From SIRX01 sp965214475 (GTDB lineage Bacteria; Actinomycetota; Rubrobacteria; Rubrobacterales; Rubrobacteraceae), in the NCBI GenBank assembly GCA_965214475.1, contig OZ243953.1:620001-684000 (forward strand): DNA of 64,000 nt. Direction: 5' to 3'. A program made the position numbers and the translations under genes. Under the pieces are notes generated by a model. The model did no database searches and was not told where the DNA came from. It worked only from the letters and a program-made list of their open reading frames with translations. Of the stretch, positions 34,878 to 43,082 are shown piece after piece (position 1 is the stretch's first letter; each line of letters opens with the position of its first letter).

Positions 34878-35750
34878 TTGAGAGATTGGTTCGGTAACAC
34901 GTTTGGCGGCAGGTTTGCATTATATACACTTGGAGTAGGGATGCTCCTTTTGCTGGTAGCCGCCTCCTTTTTCGCTGTCAGGCTACTCGGCGCGGAGGAC
35001 AACCGGGTCGATAGAGCTGTTTCCCCTACCGTGGCCCAGACCCAACCCCCGGAAGAAACTGGCCCGACACAGGCGGAGAAAGAGGCTGCCGCCAAGAAAA
35101 AGGCTGAGGAAAAGAAAGCAAAAGAGGAGGCTGCAAAGAAGAAAGCCGAGGAAGAGGCCGCAGAGGAGAAGGCCCTGGAGAAAGCCGCTGCGGAGCAAGC
35201 AGCCGCAGAGGAGGCAGCCGCTGCCGAGCAGTATGCCGCTGAAGAATCATGGCGGGAAGCGGCTGCGGAACGAGAGGAACCCGTTGCGGAGGAGTCGGTG
35301 GGCACAGAGCAGGCATCCCCAGAGCAGCCGGTAGCCCCCAGTAGCGGCGCGCTCTCTCTAACGGTACCTGGTGCGGGGATCTACAACGCCCCGGTAGTAG
35401 ATAGCGTCGCGGAGAGTGTGCTGGCCCAGGGCGCCGGCAAGATGCCCGGCACGGGATTTCCCTGGCAGCCAGGCGCAAACACCTATATAGCCGGCCACGT
35501 CTACGGTTACGAAGGAACCGGTAGTTGGCAGCTATTCGCCGGGCTCCCCAACGTGGGCCCCGGGAGTGAGATTCTCCTGACCGACGCAAACGGCACCACT
35601 TACACGTACCAGGTCACCGAGACTCTTGTCGTGGCCCCAACCGACGTCTGGGTCGCGGATTCGATTCCAGGTCAGACCACAGTCTCACTACAGACCTGCA
35701 CCGGCCCCGGCTGGAGCGAGCGCATGATAGTCCGTGGCGTACTGGTCTAG
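34878..35750 (+). CDS. Sortase (class E-like) with an Ala/Glu/Lys-rich stalk
   Basis: 290 residues; TTG start with AGGAGG 5 bases upstream. One N-terminal membrane helix (about 13-35), then a low-complexity Ala/Glu/Lys stretch (65-135) that should form a long charged helix, then the sortase domain from about 158. Active-site residues: H207 (YIAGHVYG), C274 (SLQTCTGP, the TLxTC motif) and R282. Such enzymes attach surface proteins bearing LPxTG/LAxTG-like signals. No substrate or pilin gene is nearby. It is a monocistronic unit with its own promoter and terminator. Confidence 0.93.
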   Translation: MRDWFGNTFGGRFALYTLGVGMLLLLVAASFFAVRLLGAEDNRVDRAVSPTVAQTQPPEETGPTQAEKEAAAKKKAEEKKAKEEAAKKKAEEEAAEEKALEKAAAEQAAAEEAAAAEQYAAEESWREAAAEREEPVAEESVGTEQASPEQPVAPSSGALSLTVPGAGIYNAPVVDSVAESVLAQGAGKMPGTGFPWQPGANTYIAGHVYGYEGTGSWQLFAGLPNVGPGSEILLTDANGTTYTYQVTETLVVAPTDVWVADSIPGQTTVSLQTCTGPGWSERMIVRGVLV

Positions 35751-35797
35751 GGCTGCACTTCAAAGAGCTCTGGTACAAGAGCAAATATCGTTTGTGT

Positions 35798-35839
35798 AAG
35801 AGGTTGGTCCTTTACTCATGGGGCCAACCTCTTTTTCTT
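35798..35839 (+). terminator. Rho-independent terminator of the sortase gene
   Basis: AAGAGGTTGGTCC (35798-35810) pairs with GGGCCAACCTCTT (35821-35833) through one G-U pair, a 10-base loop between, followed directly by TTTCTTTT. It is 47 bases after the sortase stop and oriented for the plus strand; the minus strand has no T-tract. The rest of 35751-35929 shows nothing recognisable. Confidence 0.9.
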
Positions 35840-35929
35840 TTACTCCGGTTTCTTAAGGAATTCCAGATCGCCGGGCCGCCAATCGGCCCCACAGTCCTTG
35901 GGTTGTAGTTCGGGCGACATTATACGCCA

Positions 35930-36835
35930 CTAGGCGGAGGACTCTGCTACGCGACGCCTCCTGCCCTCCTGCCAGGCTTTGTAGAGCGAGAGGACCGGTG
36001 AGGCGATAAAGAGCGAGCTGTAGGTACCGGCTATGATGCCGACGAGCAGGGCGAAGGCGAAGTCGCTTAGGGTGGACTCGCCAAAGATTAGGAGCGCGGT
36101 TATCGGGATGATCGTCGAGACCGAGGTGTAGATGGAGCGTGTCACGACCTGCCGGATGGAATTGTTCACCATCTCGTCGAAGCGGCGACGATTGTAACCT
36201 ACGGCCGGCGCGTTCTCCCGGATGCGGTCGAAGATGATAATGGTGTCGTAGAGCGAGTAGCCGAGCACCGTGAGCACAGCTACAACCGTGACGAGGTTGA
36301 CCTCCCGCCCGACGATGGCGTAGAAGCCGACGGTCATCAGCACGTCGTGGACCACCGCTATCATGGCGGCCGTCGCGAAGGCGAACTCGAACCGGATGCT
36401 AATGAACACCACGATCACCAGTAACGCCGCGGCTATGGCCTGCAGGGCCTGATTTCTAATTTGAGTTCCGAAGGTCGGGCTGACGCTCGTCTCGCTCACC
36501 TCGGCGCCCAGGGCGCCCTGAAGCGCGTCACGAACTTGACCGCGTTGATTCTCGCTTATGGGCGGCGTGCGAACCTCGTAGCCGTCACCCGCTTTCAGCA
36601 CCACCGCCTCGCCGCGTACGAAGTCCGGCAAAGCGCCCCGGACTTCTCCTTCACCGAGTTGCTGTTGCGGTTCGAGGGCTGTGAATATGGCCCCACCCTG
36701 GAAATCTATGCCGAAGTTGAGCTTACCGAGCGCTATGGCACCGAACCCGAGCAGCAACAACGCCCCGGAAATGGCGAACCACACCTTCCAGCCGCCGACG
36801 AAGTCGACCTTAGCGAGCGTCCGACGTAGGGCCAC
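35930..36835 (-). CDS. secF: Protein translocase subunit SecF
   Basis: 301 residues with six membrane helices. Recognised from LNFGIDFQGGAIF (about 38-50, the SecF form of the D1 motif), the ALPDFVRGEAVVLKAGDGYEV periplasmic region, and the membrane region FAFATAAMIAVVHDVLMTVGFYAIVGREVNL with TVLGYSLYDTIIIFDRIREN. SecDF uses the proton gradient to help complete secretion outside the membrane. Its start shares one base with the secD stop. Confidence 0.96.
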   Translation of the reverse strand: MALRRTLAKVDFVGGWKVWFAISGALLLLGFGAIALGKLNFGIDFQGGAIFTALEPQQQLGEGEVRGALPDFVRGEAVVLKAGDGYEVRTPPISENQRGQVRDALQGALGAEVSETSVSPTFGTQIRNQALQAIAAALLVIVVFISIRFEFAFATAAMIAVVHDVLMTVGFYAIVGREVNLVTVVAVLTVLGYSLYDTIIIFDRIRENAPAVGYNRRRFDEMVNNSIRQVVTRSIYTSVSTIIPITALLIFGESTLSDFAFALLVGIIAGTYSSLFIASPVLSLYKAWQEGRRRRVAESSA

Positions 36836-38313
36836 TACTTCACCCTCGCGGAGGGTTCAGTGCCGACGCTCTTCTTGGAGACACCCATCAGCGCTGGAGA
36901 GAGGTGGATGCCGCGACTGGAGATTATGCCCAGCAGCGCCCGCGTCACGACGATAGCGGTGAACATGGAGAGAATGACTCCGATGGTTAGAAGCACCGCA
37001 AAACCGCGCACCGAACCGCTGGAAAGAGCGAACAGGATGAAGGCTACGATCAGGGTGGTCAGGTTGCCGTCCAAAATGGCCCGAAAGCCTTTCTGGTAGC
37101 CGATCTGGATGGATGTACGCGGCGTTTTACCGCGCCGGACTTCCTCTTTTATCCGCTCGAAAATAACGATATTGGCGTCTGCGGCGACCCCGAAAGTCAG
37201 CACGATACCCGCGATCCCCGGCAGCGTCATCGTTATCGGGATGGCGACGATCAGGCCCCAGAGTAGAAATGCGTAGATCAAGAGCGCCAGGTCCGCGACG
37301 ATCCCTAGAGCCCGATATATAAAGAGCAGGAAGATTAGCACCAATCCGAAACCGGCGAGCGCAGCGATCAAACCGCTCCTCAAAGACTCCGCGCCGAGCG
37401 TCGGGCCGATTGTGGTTACGGAGAGGACCTCCATCTCCACCGGCAGCGCGCCGGTCTGCAAGACGATCTCCAGTTCCTCGGCTTCGGCTTGCGGTAACCC
37501 GCCGGCGGCGGGGTTATTGATAATTATCGCACCTTGGTCTAAGCGTTCACTAACGCTCGGCGCGCTAACAACTTCGTTATCCAGGACTATGGCGAGTTGA
37601 CCTTCTCCGGCCCGCCCCTCGGCCAGTGCATTCTCGACGATCTCCTGGCTAAGGTCCCCGAACTGCTCGCGTCCCTCACCGTTTAGCTGCATCTCGACGG
37701 CGAGCCCTCCGAGATCGTCGGTGGTGATGTTCGCGTCTGTCAGCGCGCCGCCCGTAAGAGTCGGCTCTTCAGGTATGATGTACCCTTCTACGAAGACGCC
37801 TTGCCCCTGCGGATTGGCCGTCTCGTCGAAGAGGATTTTTGTTTCTCCCTCCTCGTACTCCGAATCATCCAGGAGGTCTTCGCGGAGATCTTCTCTAGTC
37901 TCCTGAACCTCGTTTTGCGGTACTGGTGCCGGCGCCGGCTCGACGGCGAGTACCTGGTAGAACCCGAGCTGCGCGGTGCGCCCTATGAGCTCCACGGCCC
38001 GGTCGGAGTCGGTTATACCGGGGATATTGACGACCATCTGGTCTTGGTCCTGAAGGCGTATCTCGGGTTCGGTAACACCCAGACTGTCGACGCGTTCGCG
38101 GATAACCTCCGAGGCCCGCTGCATATCCTCGCGCGTTACCTCTCTATTTCCGGCCTGAGACCCTTCTAGCTGCACGCTAACGCCGCCCTCAAGATCCAAC
38201 CCGAGTTGAACGGATTCGGAGACCGGCTGACGGATAAAAATCAAGTAGGCGGCCACCCCAATAAGGACGACCACCAACCCCAAGATGATCAGGCTGTTCC
38301 TGGTAGTGTTCAT
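36835..38313 (-). CDS. secD: Protein translocase subunit SecD
   Basis: 492 residues. The N-terminal helix (SLIILGLVVVLIGVAAYLIF) is followed by LGLDLEGGVSVQLE (about 38-51, SecD D1 motif), the periplasmic P1 domain with RVDSLGVTEPEIRLQDQDQMVVNIPGI, and the membrane domain with LTFGVAADANIVIFERIKEE (D4/D5). It partners SecF, encoded immediately downstream. The tgt gene is 16 bp further down the coding order on the same strand, so queA-tgt-secD-secF is likely one transcript, as in many bacteria. Confidence 0.96.
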   Translation of the reverse strand: MNTTRNSLIILGLVVVLIGVAAYLIFIRQPVSESVQLGLDLEGGVSVQLEGSQAGNREVTREDMQRASEVIRERVDSLGVTEPEIRLQDQDQMVVNIPGITDSDRAVELIGRTAQLGFYQVLAVEPAPAPVPQNEVQETREDLREDLLDDSEYEEGETKILFDETANPQGQGVFVEGYIIPEEPTLTGGALTDANITTDDLGGLAVEMQLNGEGREQFGDLSQEIVENALAEGRAGEGQLAIVLDNEVVSAPSVSERLDQGAIIINNPAAGGLPQAEAEELEIVLQTGALPVEMEVLSVTTIGPTLGAESLRSGLIAALAGFGLVLIFLLFIYRALGIVADLALLIYAFLLWGLIVAIPITMTLPGIAGIVLTFGVAADANIVIFERIKEEVRRGKTPRTSIQIGYQKGFRAILDGNLTTLIVAFILFALSSGSVRGFAVLLTIGVILSMFTAIVVTRALLGIISSRGIHLSPALMGVSKKSVGTEPSARVK

Positions 38314-38329
38314 AGAATAGTGGACAATT

Positions 38330-39454
38330 CTAGCACCGTTCGTCAGGACTTAAATAGCGGTCTTTCCAGGCCCGAGCCCATTCCTCAAACTCGCTTTTCA
38401 AGATTCTCTGCCGCGCCCGCCGACACAGCTCCATCGTGAAGTGGACGTTATGGAGGGTGACGAGCCTATGGCCCAACAATTCGTTCTCCCGTACCAGGTG
38501 CGCCAGGTAAGCCCGACTGTAATTCGTGCATGCGTCGCAAGAGCACTCCGAGTCCAGGGGCCCGAAGTCCCGCCGGAAGCGGGCGTTTTTGAGGTTTAGA
38601 CGACCGTCGGGGGTAAGCGCCGCGCCGTGGCGGGCGAGTCGTGTCGGGAGTACACAGTCGAACATATCCACGCCGAGACCGATCACCTCCAGCACACCTA
38701 CGGGGTCCCCGATTCCCATAAAGTACCGGGGCTTGTCCTGCGGCAACTTTGGGGCCGTTGCATCCAGAACCGACAACATTTCCTCTCGCGATTCCCCCAC
38801 CGAGAGCCCCCCGACCGCATAGCCATCGAACCCGATTTTCACCGTTCGTTCCAGACTCTCTTCCCTGAGGTCAGGATACAAACCACCCTGCACGATCCCG
38901 AACAGCGCCTGATCCGGCCTCGCATGCGCTTCTTTGCAGCGCTCCGCCCAACGCGCGGTCCGTCGCAAGGAATCTTCGTGGTACTCCCGGCCCGCGTCCG
39001 CCGGCGGGCACTCATCCAACACCATCGCAATATCCGCCCCAAGTTGCTCCTGCACATGCGTCGTCAGCTCCGGAGTAAAAGTGTGTAGAGATCCATCATA
39101 GACCGAAGCGAACTCCACGCCCTTCTCGGAGATACTGCGCGTCTCCGCCAGCGAGAATACCTGGTAACCGCCGGAGTCCGTGAGCATCGCCCCGTCCCAC
39201 CCGGTAAACCCGTGCAGCCCGCCAGCCTCTTCTACGAGGTCTGCGCCGGGCCGCAAGTACAGATGGTAGGTGTTGCCGAGCACGATGCCGGCCCCCAGGT
39301 CTTTCAGATCCCCCGGCGTCAACCCCTTGACGGTCCCCTTAGTTCCGACCGGCATGAAGGTTGGCGTCTCGACCGCCCCGTGAGGGGTGTTCAGAACGCC
39401 AGCCCGCGCCTCACCGTCACGGGCGGCTACCTCTATGGAGACCGGGGCGCCTAT
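38330..39454 (-). CDS. tgt: Queuine tRNA-ribosyltransferase, apparent ATA start
   Basis: 374 residues if it begins at the ATA at 39454. It exchanges guanine 34 for preQ1 in GUN-anticodon tRNAs. Visible motifs are TPTFMPVGTKGTVKG, LGNTYHLYLRPG, the catalytic Asp in DSGGYQVFSL, and the zinc motif CSCDACTNYSRAYLAHL near the C-terminus. No ATG, GTG, TTG or CTG exists at the position expected for the family N-terminus; the frame opens far upstream only because it runs through queA. ATA overlapping the queA stop (CTATAG) has GGAG six bases upstream, and starting there gives the family length. Confidence 0.93.
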   Translation of the reverse strand: MGAPVSIEVAARDGEARAGVLNTPHGAVETPTFMPVGTKGTVKGLTPGDLKDLGAGIVLGNTYHLYLRPGADLVEEAGGLHGFTGWDGAMLTDSGGYQVFSLAETRSISEKGVEFASVYDGSLHTFTPELTTHVQEQLGADIAMVLDECPPADAGREYHEDSLRRTARWAERCKEAHARPDQALFGIVQGGLYPDLREESLERTVKIGFDGYAVGGLSVGESREEMLSVLDATAPKLPQDKPRYFMGIGDPVGVLEVIGLGVDMFDCVLPTRLARHGAALTPDGRLNLKNARFRRDFGPLDSECSCDACTNYSRAYLAHLVRENELLGHRLVTLHNVHFTMELCRRARQRILKSEFEEWARAWKDRYLSPDERC

Positions 39455-40449
39455 AGCCTTCTCCCACCGTCGACGAGCAGCATCGCATCTCCTAGCGAGT
39501 AGAAGCGGTAGCGCTCCTCGATCGCCTGCCGGTACGCTTCGCGAACTAGTTTCGTGCCGGCAAAACTCATAACCATCGCCAGCAACGTCGAGCGTGGCAG
39601 GTGAAAGTTGGTCAGCAGCGCGTCCACCGTTCGCCACCGGTAGCCGGGATAGATGAACAACTCCGACTCTCCCTCCGTGGCGTCGCTTGCAGCCCAACTC
39701 TCCAGAGTCCGGGCCACGGTGGTCCCTACCGCCACCACGCGATCGGCCTTCGCGACGACCTCGACTGTATCTTTCGGGATTGAGTAATGCTCCGCGTGAA
39801 TCCGGTGATCTTCCAGGTTATCCGTCCGAACCGGCGCAAAGGTCCCCGTACCGACGTGGAGCGTAACCCGGGCCAGGTCCGCGCCGGCATCTTCGACCTT
39901 TTCGAGTACCCACCCGCTGAAGTGCAGCCCGGCCGTTGGAGCCGCCGCGGAACCGGGATTCCTGGCGTAAACGGTCTGGTAAGCCTTCTCGGCCTTCTCG
40001 GTCGGTGCTATGTACGGCGGGAGCGGTATATGCCCGCGGTGGTCCAGAGTTTGCATCAAATTCTGACCCCGTACGGTCCAGCGTCCTTCGCCCCGACTCT
40101 GGAGCACCTCCAACTCGTCGCCACCCGCAGAGAGCTTCATACCCGGCCGGAGGCGTTTGCTCGGGCGGGCGAGGACTTCCCACGGGCCGCCGAGATCTCT
40201 CAAAAAGAGTAGTTCCACCATACCGCCGCCGGGACGGCGGGCTTCGAGCCGGGCGGGCAATACCTTCGTTTCGTTTAGTACCACGGCATCACCGCGTTTT
40301 AGACAACTCGGTAGATCACTAAAGTTGTGGTGGCTGATCTCCCGGTTTGGTACGTCCACTACCATCAAGCGGGAAGAATCGCGAGGCTCGGCCGGCTCCT
40401 GGGCGATGAGGTCTTCGGGTAGCTCGTAGTCGAGCTCGGAGGTCAACAT
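39451..40449 (-). CDS. queA: S-adenosylmethionine:tRNA ribosyltransferase-isomerase
   Basis: 332 residues. It transfers and rearranges the ribosyl group of SAM onto preQ1-tRNA to give epoxyqueuosine. Signatures are the N-terminal LDYELPEDLIAQEPAEPRDSSRL (about 6-28), VLNETKVLPARL, VYARNPGSAAAPTAGLHF (about 160-177), the TLHVGTGTF strand, and TNFHLPRSTLLAMVMSFAG near the C-terminus. It precedes tgt in the same pathway; their coding sequences overlap by 4 bp if tgt starts at 39454. Upstream preQ1 genes are not in the window. Confidence 0.97.
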   Translation of the reverse strand: MLTSELDYELPEDLIAQEPAEPRDSSRLMVVDVPNREISHHNFSDLPSCLKRGDAVVLNETKVLPARLEARRPGGGMVELLFLRDLGGPWEVLARPSKRLRPGMKLSAGGDELEVLQSRGEGRWTVRGQNLMQTLDHRGHIPLPPYIAPTEKAEKAYQTVYARNPGSAAAPTAGLHFSGWVLEKVEDAGADLARVTLHVGTGTFAPVRTDNLEDHRIHAEHYSIPKDTVEVVAKADRVVAVGTTVARTLESWAASDATEGESELFIYPGYRWRTVDALLTNFHLPRSTLLAMVMSFAGTKLVREAYRQAIEERYRFYSLGDAMLLVDGGRRL

Positions 40450-40460
40450 CTAACGTCTAT

Positions 40461-40679
40461 CTAGCGTCTCAAGAATACGTTGAGCAAGATGGTGCCCACG
40501 ACTGACAGCAGGATCATAAGCCCTATCGGGAAATAGACGGTCGCATTCCCCCGCCGGAAGACGAGATCCCCCGGCAAGCGTTCGAGCCCCAGCCGTCCCA
40601 ACAGTAGGAACACGCCACCTACCAGAAGCAGCAAGACAGCGCCGCCGACGAGCAGTTTTCCTGTGCCTTCTAGATCCAT
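40461..40679 (-). CDS. DUF2905 family small membrane protein
   Basis: 72 residues with two membrane segments (about 8-28 and 50-70) separated by the conserved LPGDLVFRRGNATVYFPIG hairpin characteristic of DUF2905. Family members commonly sit next to ruvB or queA. Function unknown. It lies 11 bp before queA and probably starts the queA-tgt-secDF transcript. Confidence 0.88.
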   Translation of the reverse strand: MDLEGTGKLLVGGAVLLLLVGGVFLLLGRLGLERLPGDLVFRRGNATVYFPIGLMILLSVVGTILLNVFLRR

Positions 40680-40756
40680 CTCCGCATTCTATCGCGCCGG
40701 GAAGCATATCCAATAGCGGGCATTCGGTGTCGCTGTGGTACATTCAGCCCGTAACG

Positions 40757-42199
40757 ATGACTCAAACCAAGCTTATTTTGACGGCCATTCTAGCCTTGAT
40801 CCTGATCTCCGGAATCGTGGGTGTCGTGGCGCTCGTGGGCGCTACCGGAGCAGAAACTACTTCAGAAACCAACCCTGAATCCGCAGAGAAGCTCTCAGCC
40901 CAACTCCGGGAAGCCGTGGCGCCCGAAGGCATACTTCAGCACGAGCGCCGATTTTCGACTATCGCCACAGAAAACAACGGTAACCGCGCCGCCGGAACCG
41001 CCGGCTACGATGCCTCCGCACGGTACGTTTCAGAGACGCTCCGGGAAACCGGCTACCGGGTCTCGATGCAACAGTTCGATCTTCCAGACTCCGCGAGGAC
41101 GGTCGATGCAAACCTCGAACGCACCCTCCCGAACCCCAAAAACTACGCCCGCGGCGATGACTTTGCTGCTATGGAATTCTCAGGTGAGGGCGAAGTGACC
41201 GCTACCGTCGAACCCGTAGACTTTGCTCCTCTAACAGACAGCGGCCCGGTACCCAAGAGCGGTTGCGAACGGGAAGATTTCGAAAACTTTCGAGAGGACT
41301 CCATCGCACTGCTCCGGCGCGGAGGCTGCGCTTTCGAGATAAAAGTAGACAACGCGGCGTCCGCCGGGGCTGCGGCGGCGCTCATCGCCAACGAGGGCTC
41401 CGAAGGTGAGACCGGTGTATTCCGGGGAAGCCTTGGAGATTCCGAAGGCGAAATCCCCGTGCTCGCCACGAGCGCCGCCGTCGGCAGAGAATTTGCGCAG
41501 CCCGAGGGTGCTGAGGTCCGGCTTTCGGTTGCGTCAGATCCGGGTTCGGGAACTACGAGCAACGTTATCGCGACTTTGCCCGGCGGCGATAAAGAGAACC
41601 CGGTGATCGTCGGCGCGCACCTGGATTCGGTCGCCAACGGCCCCGGCATCAACGACAACGGCTCCGGCTCGGCCACGATACTGGAGATCGCCGAAGAGCT
41701 GGCGCAACTCGAAAATCAACCCCGCAATCAGGTCCGCTTCGTTTTCTGGGGTGGTGAAGAGTTGGGCATCTTGGGGTCCGGGCACTACGTCAATGAACTC
41801 GACGCAAGCCAACTCGACGACATCTCCGTCTACCTGAACTTCGACATGGTCGGCTCGCCCAACTACATGCCGTTCCTCTACGGCACTCCGCAGGTAACGC
41901 AGGTCTTCGAAGATTACTTCGACACTCAAGACATAGAGACGGCCACTTTTGACCTTTCCGGGCGCTCGGACCACGGTCCCTTTGCCGCCAAGGACGTCCT
42001 GGTTGGCGGGATATTTACCGGAGACAGTAGCGAGAAGACCCGGCGGCAAGCGGAGATCTTCGGTGGCGACCCGGGCGAGCCTTATGATGAATGCTACCAC
42101 CGGGCCTGCGACGATCTCGACAACCTCAACCGCGAGGCGATAGACGAAATTTCCGACGCCGCTGCCCATGCGACGGCTACATTCGCCCAGACGGAATAG
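40757..42199 (+). CDS. M28 family zinc aminopeptidase with PA domain, membrane-anchored or secreted
   Basis: 480 residues from ATG 40757; GTG 40727 would add ten residues ahead of the signal. The N-terminal hydrophobic segment (LILTAILALILISGIVGVVALVGA) is a signal or anchor. A PA domain follows (CAFEIKVDNAASAGAAAALIAN), then the M28 catalytic domain with ligands in VGAHLDSVANGPGINDNGSG, FWGGEELGILGS, LNFDMVGSPN and SGRSDHGPF. A late CYHRACDDLDNL segment has two cysteines, possibly a disulfide. Such enzymes release N-terminal amino acids from external peptides. No strong Shine-Dalgarno precedes either start. Confidence 0.92.
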   Translation: MTQTKLILTAILALILISGIVGVVALVGATGAETTSETNPESAEKLSAQLREAVAPEGILQHERRFSTIATENNGNRAAGTAGYDASARYVSETLRETGYRVSMQQFDLPDSARTVDANLERTLPNPKNYARGDDFAAMEFSGEGEVTATVEPVDFAPLTDSGPVPKSGCEREDFENFREDSIALLRRGGCAFEIKVDNAASAGAAAALIANEGSEGETGVFRGSLGDSEGEIPVLATSAAVGREFAQPEGAEVRLSVASDPGSGTTSNVIATLPGGDKENPVIVGAHLDSVANGPGINDNGSGSATILEIAEELAQLENQPRNQVRFVFWGGEELGILGSGHYVNELDASQLDDISVYLNFDMVGSPNYMPFLYGTPQVTQVFEDYFDTQDIETATFDLSGRSDHGPFAAKDVLVGGIFTGDSSEKTRRQAEIFGGDPGEPYDECYHRACDDLDNLNREAIDEISDAAAHATATFAQTE

Positions 42200-42322
42200 T
42201 AGTCGAGTCCGCAAGCAAGGCTCGGCCACACAGTAAGATGGGTTACGGATCATTTCCCATCGCAGGTTAGGATATTTCTATAGCTTTCTAATTCACCGAG
42301 AAAGGTAGTAAGCCTAAATCAG

Positions 42323-42502
42323 ATGACCATATTCAGTCTCTACATGCTGTCGTTTCCGGTCGGTATCGCGGCGATCTTCTTTGCCTACAGGGCTTCTCTA
42401 GAAGGAGTCGGTCGTGGAGAACGTACGATCTGGCTCGCCTGCTCGTGCGGGTTACTTTTGAGCGTCTGCCTCATCCTGCTGGTCATGCTGACGGCGTTGT
42501 AG
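42323..42502 (+). CDS. Small two-helix membrane protein, unknown function
   Basis: 59 residues in a gap otherwise without a gene. The product starts MTIFSLYMLSFPVGIAAIFFA, has a polar loop (YRASLEGVGRGERTIW) and a second hydrophobic helix (LACSCGLLLSVCLILLVML). The topology and codon use look protein-like, but the Shine-Dalgarno is poor (AAGG about 15 bases upstream). No family recognised. It ends 20 bases before the stop of the convergent VOC gene. Confidence 0.45.
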   Translation: MTIFSLYMLSFPVGIAAIFFAYRASLEGVGRGERTIWLACSCGLLLSVCLILLVMLTAL

Positions 42503-42522
42503 CGTCCCCGCTCGCCCCGGGA

Positions 42523-43044
42523 CTAAGACGAATTTTGCGTATCAGCCAACTCCGCCAGCAGATTCTCCAGGTTCAGTGGTTGCGTGACCATCGCGAGACC
42601 ACCGTTGGCGGTGCGGGGCCACTCTTCTTCAGGGCGATCCACATAAAGCTCTACACCGTTGCCGTCCGGATCCCGGAGGTACAAAGCTTCGGACACGCCA
42701 TGATCCGAGGCTCCGTCTAGCTGATAACCGGCTTCGATCAACCACCGCAAAGCCTGGGCCAAATCCCGGCGCTCCGGGTAGAGAACGGCCAAATGAAAGA
42801 GCCCTGCGGAGCCTCGCGGGGCAGGAGGCCCCTCTTTGCTCATCCACGTGTTTAGCCCGATGTGGTGATGATAGCCACCGGCTGAGAGAAAAACCGCCTC
42901 GTCACCGTACCACTGCATCACCTCGAAGCCGAGTATGTTCCTATAAAACCCCAACGCCCGCTCGATGTCAGCGACCTTCAGATGTATGTGCCCGATACGG
43001 GTACCGGGGTTTATACGCCGGGTTTGTTTTTCCTGAGCTTGCAT
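42523..43044 (-). CDS. VOC family protein (glyoxalase/dioxygenase-like)
   Basis: 173 residues. One vicinal-oxygen-chelate domain: GHIHLKVADIERALGFYRNILGFEV (about 18-42) with a metal His at the start, GGYHHHIGLNTW, LFHLAVLYPERRDLAQAL and GVSEALYLRDPDGNGVELYVDRPEEEW with the metal Glu. The pattern resembles the CatE-like catechol-2,3-dioxygenase group of Bacillus, but only half of a two-domain dioxygenase is present, so the substrate stays open. Shine-Dalgarno AGGAGG upstream. Confidence 0.88.
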   Translation of the reverse strand: MQAQEKQTRRINPGTRIGHIHLKVADIERALGFYRNILGFEVMQWYGDEAVFLSAGGYHHHIGLNTWMSKEGPPAPRGSAGLFHLAVLYPERRDLAQALRWLIEAGYQLDGASDHGVSEALYLRDPDGNGVELYVDRPEEEWPRTANGGLAMVTQPLNLENLLAELADTQNSS

Positions 43045-43082
43045 CTTAAACCTCCTGTAGGGGGAGACACTAAAACCATAGT

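Noticed and set aside
39455..39697. Upstream extension of the tgt frame
   Set aside because: It runs within queA, is Arg/Ala/Gly-rich and unlike Tgt; family proteins begin near residue 82-88 of this frame.
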